From assembly GCF_001730315.1 (NCBI RefSeq), contig NZ_MIKC01000001.1, forward strand, positions 62,001 to 126,000: a stretch of 64,000 nucleotides of DNA. Reading direction: 5' to 3'. The stretch comes from Enterococcus ureilyticus. Lineage in GTDB: Bacteria > Bacillota > Bacilli > Lactobacillales > Enterococcaceae. The position numbers and the translations under genes are program-made. Under the pieces are notes generated by a model. It was not told the origin of the DNA, ran no database searches, and saw nothing but the letters and a program-made list of their open reading frames with translations. Within the stretch, counting starts at the first letter, position 1. Each line of letters opens with the position of its first letter. This document shows, piece after piece, positions 62,968 to 64,000 of this stretch.

Positions 62968-63834
62968 TTATGCTTTGTTAGCAGAACCGAACCATTCGAT
63001 ACGTTGTTCTACTAATTCAGTCACAGCTTTTGTTCCTGGTGCTAATAATTTACGAGGGTCAAAGCCTTTACCTTCAAGATCTTTGCCTTCTTCGATGTAT
63101 TTGCGCGTTGCTGCAGCAAATACTTCTTGACACTCAGTATTCACGTTGATTTTAGAAACGCCCATAGAGATTGCTTTTTGAACTTGCTCTAAAGGAATAC
63201 CTGATCCACCGTGTAATACTAATGGAATGTCACCAACAGCGTCAGCGATTTCTTGTAAGTGGTCAAATGCTAATCCAGTCCAGTTGTCTGGGTATGAACC
63301 GTGGATGTTACCGATTCCGCATGCTAGGTAATCAATACCTGTAGCAACCATTTGTACACATTCTTGTACGTCAGCTAATTCGCCAGAACCGATGATTCCG
63401 TCTTCTTCTCCGCCGATTGAACCCACTTCACATTCTACAGAAACGCCTTTAGCGTGTGCTTTGGCAACAACATCTTTTGCTTTTTCGATGTTTTCTTCGA
63501 ATGGTAAGTGTGAACCATCAAACATAACTGAAGTGTAGCCGATTTCGATACATTCTAATGCATCTTCATATTCACCGTGGTCTAAGTGAAGAGCTACTGG
63601 TACAGTAATGCCCATTGAATCGATTAAGTCTTTTACTAAATCGTAACATACTTGGTAACCGCCCATGTATTTAGCAGCACCCATAGAAGTTTGGATCAAA
63701 ACTGGCGCTTTTTTAGCTTCTGCAGCTTCAAGAATCGCTTTTGTCCATTCTAGGTTGTTTGTGTTGAATCCTCCGACACCGTAGCCGCCTTTGCGTGCTG
63801 CTTTAAGAAATTCTGTTCCTGATACTAATGGCAT
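62968..63834 (-). CDS. fba: Class II fructose-bisphosphate aldolase
   Basis: Zn-dependent aldolase of glycolysis, splitting fructose 1,6-bisphosphate. The 288 residues have VALHLDHGEYEDALECIEIGY (first part holds the Zn and catalytic Asp/His, about 80-87), the EVGSIGGEEDG loop near 137, LHGGSGIP near 210 and the NVNTECQ motif. AGGAGG precedes the ATG, and an 18-bp palindrome lies in its leader. Confidence 0.97.
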   Translation of the reverse strand: MPLVSGTEFLKAARKGGYGVGGFNTNNLEWTKAILEAAEAKKAPVLIQTSMGAAKYMGGYQVCYDLVKDLIDSMGITVPVALHLDHGEYEDALECIEIGYTSVMFDGSHLPFEENIEKAKDVVAKAHAKGVSVECEVGSIGGEEDGIIGSGELADVQECVQMVATGIDYLACGIGNIHGSYPDNWTGLAFDHLQEIADAVGDIPLVLHGGSGIPLEQVQKAISMGVSKINVNTECQEVFAAATRKYIEEGKDLEGKGFDPRKLLAPGTKAVTELVEQRIEWFGSANKA

Positions 63835-63871
63835 AATAAAATTCCTCCTAAGTTTTAAAAAAACTTTATTT

Positions 63872-63889
63872 GTTAAGGATATCCTTAAC
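63872..63889. promoter_or_regulatory. 18-bp perfect palindrome in the fba leader
   Basis: GTTAAGGATATCCTTAAC reads the same on both strands and begins about four bases after the predicted transcription start. It is a strong operator candidate, or a short leader hairpin. Confidence 0.6.
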
Positions 63890-63899
63890 CAACAGTTAT

Positions 63900-63908
63900 A
63901 TTTTAGCA
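63900..63908 (-). promoter_or_regulatory. Extended -10 promoter of fba
   Basis: Minus strand TGCTAAAAT: an extended -10 (TG, one base, TAAAAT at 63905-63900). The -35 region is weak. Transcription would start near 63893. Confidence 0.5.
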
Positions 63909-64000
63909 GACTTTTTAGTACTTTTCTACTAAAATTGCCTTTTTCAGAAAATTTTTGTCCAGACTTTCACATAACTAAAGACACTACTCGCTTTTTGTCT

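Overview
The window reads as chromosomal core DNA of a low-GC Gram-positive coccus, almost certainly an Enterococcus. The reasons are the IreB phosphoprotein gene beside ruvX, the WalRKHIJ cell-wall two-component locus, the amaP–DUF2273–gls24 stress block, RNase HIII, a degenerate RNase J2, a MucBP/LPxTG wall protein and the fba–murA–rho–rpmE2 order. I place it to genus only. No rRNA, tRNA, prophage, intact insertion sequence, plasmid gene or CRISPR array is visible.

Layout. 1-4112 (minus): the rimP–nusA–rnpM(ylxR)–ylxQ–infB operon, with a promoter and an early intrinsic terminator in its leader that looks like NusA-type autoregulatory attenuation. 4592-8100: rnhC, then the acetoin genes alsS–budA. 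8137-10445: a GH3 glycosidase. 10770-14567: a strong promoter, a clear M-box (Mg2+) riboswitch and its terminator, followed by a translationally coupled LCP ligase and two SEDS (FtsW/RodA-type) polymerases. 14595-18097: a lipoprotein, an orphan small protein, DUF1292–ruvX–ireB and a methyltransferase. 18104-22138: argC–argB–argD–argF, with no argJ, behind a good promoter and an ARG-box-like site. 22350-27411: a Cass2-like protein, DUF554, a split ThrE-type exporter, a GNAT enzyme and the YcgQ/YcgR permease pair. 27612-33281: walJ–walI–walH–walK–walR. 33321-38278: an LD-carboxypeptidase, a MerR/SDR divergent pair, DegV with DUF1836, and a MarR-type regulator. 38466-42515: a TIGR01906 membrane protein, a NagD-like phosphatase, YutD, a YunD-like nucleotidase and ogt. 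42631-49298: gls24 block, AI-2E-type permease, rnjB, dapA and asd. 49671-54746: a 2-keto acid decarboxylase, luxS, a ZIP transporter and a pyruvate oxidase. 54872-59563: an LPxTG protein, CsbD, an esterase, a fructokinase pseudogene and galM. 59742-63834: rpmE2–rho–murA–fba.

How it fits together. Three themes recur. The first is the cell envelope: LCP/SEDS, WalRK, IreB, LD-carboxypeptidase, murA and the LPxTG protein. The second is pyruvate overflow: alsS/budA, keto acid decarboxylase and pyruvate oxidase are three separate thiamine-diphosphate enzymes. The third is gene-expression machinery: IF2, NusA, RimP, RnpM, Rho, RNase J2 and RNase HIII. The most unusual observations are the M-box riboswitch in front of wall-polymer genes instead of an Mg2+ transporter, a dispersed terminator-associated repeat whose stems covary between copies, and a 278-bp insertion with internal direct repeats inside one copy of that repeat.
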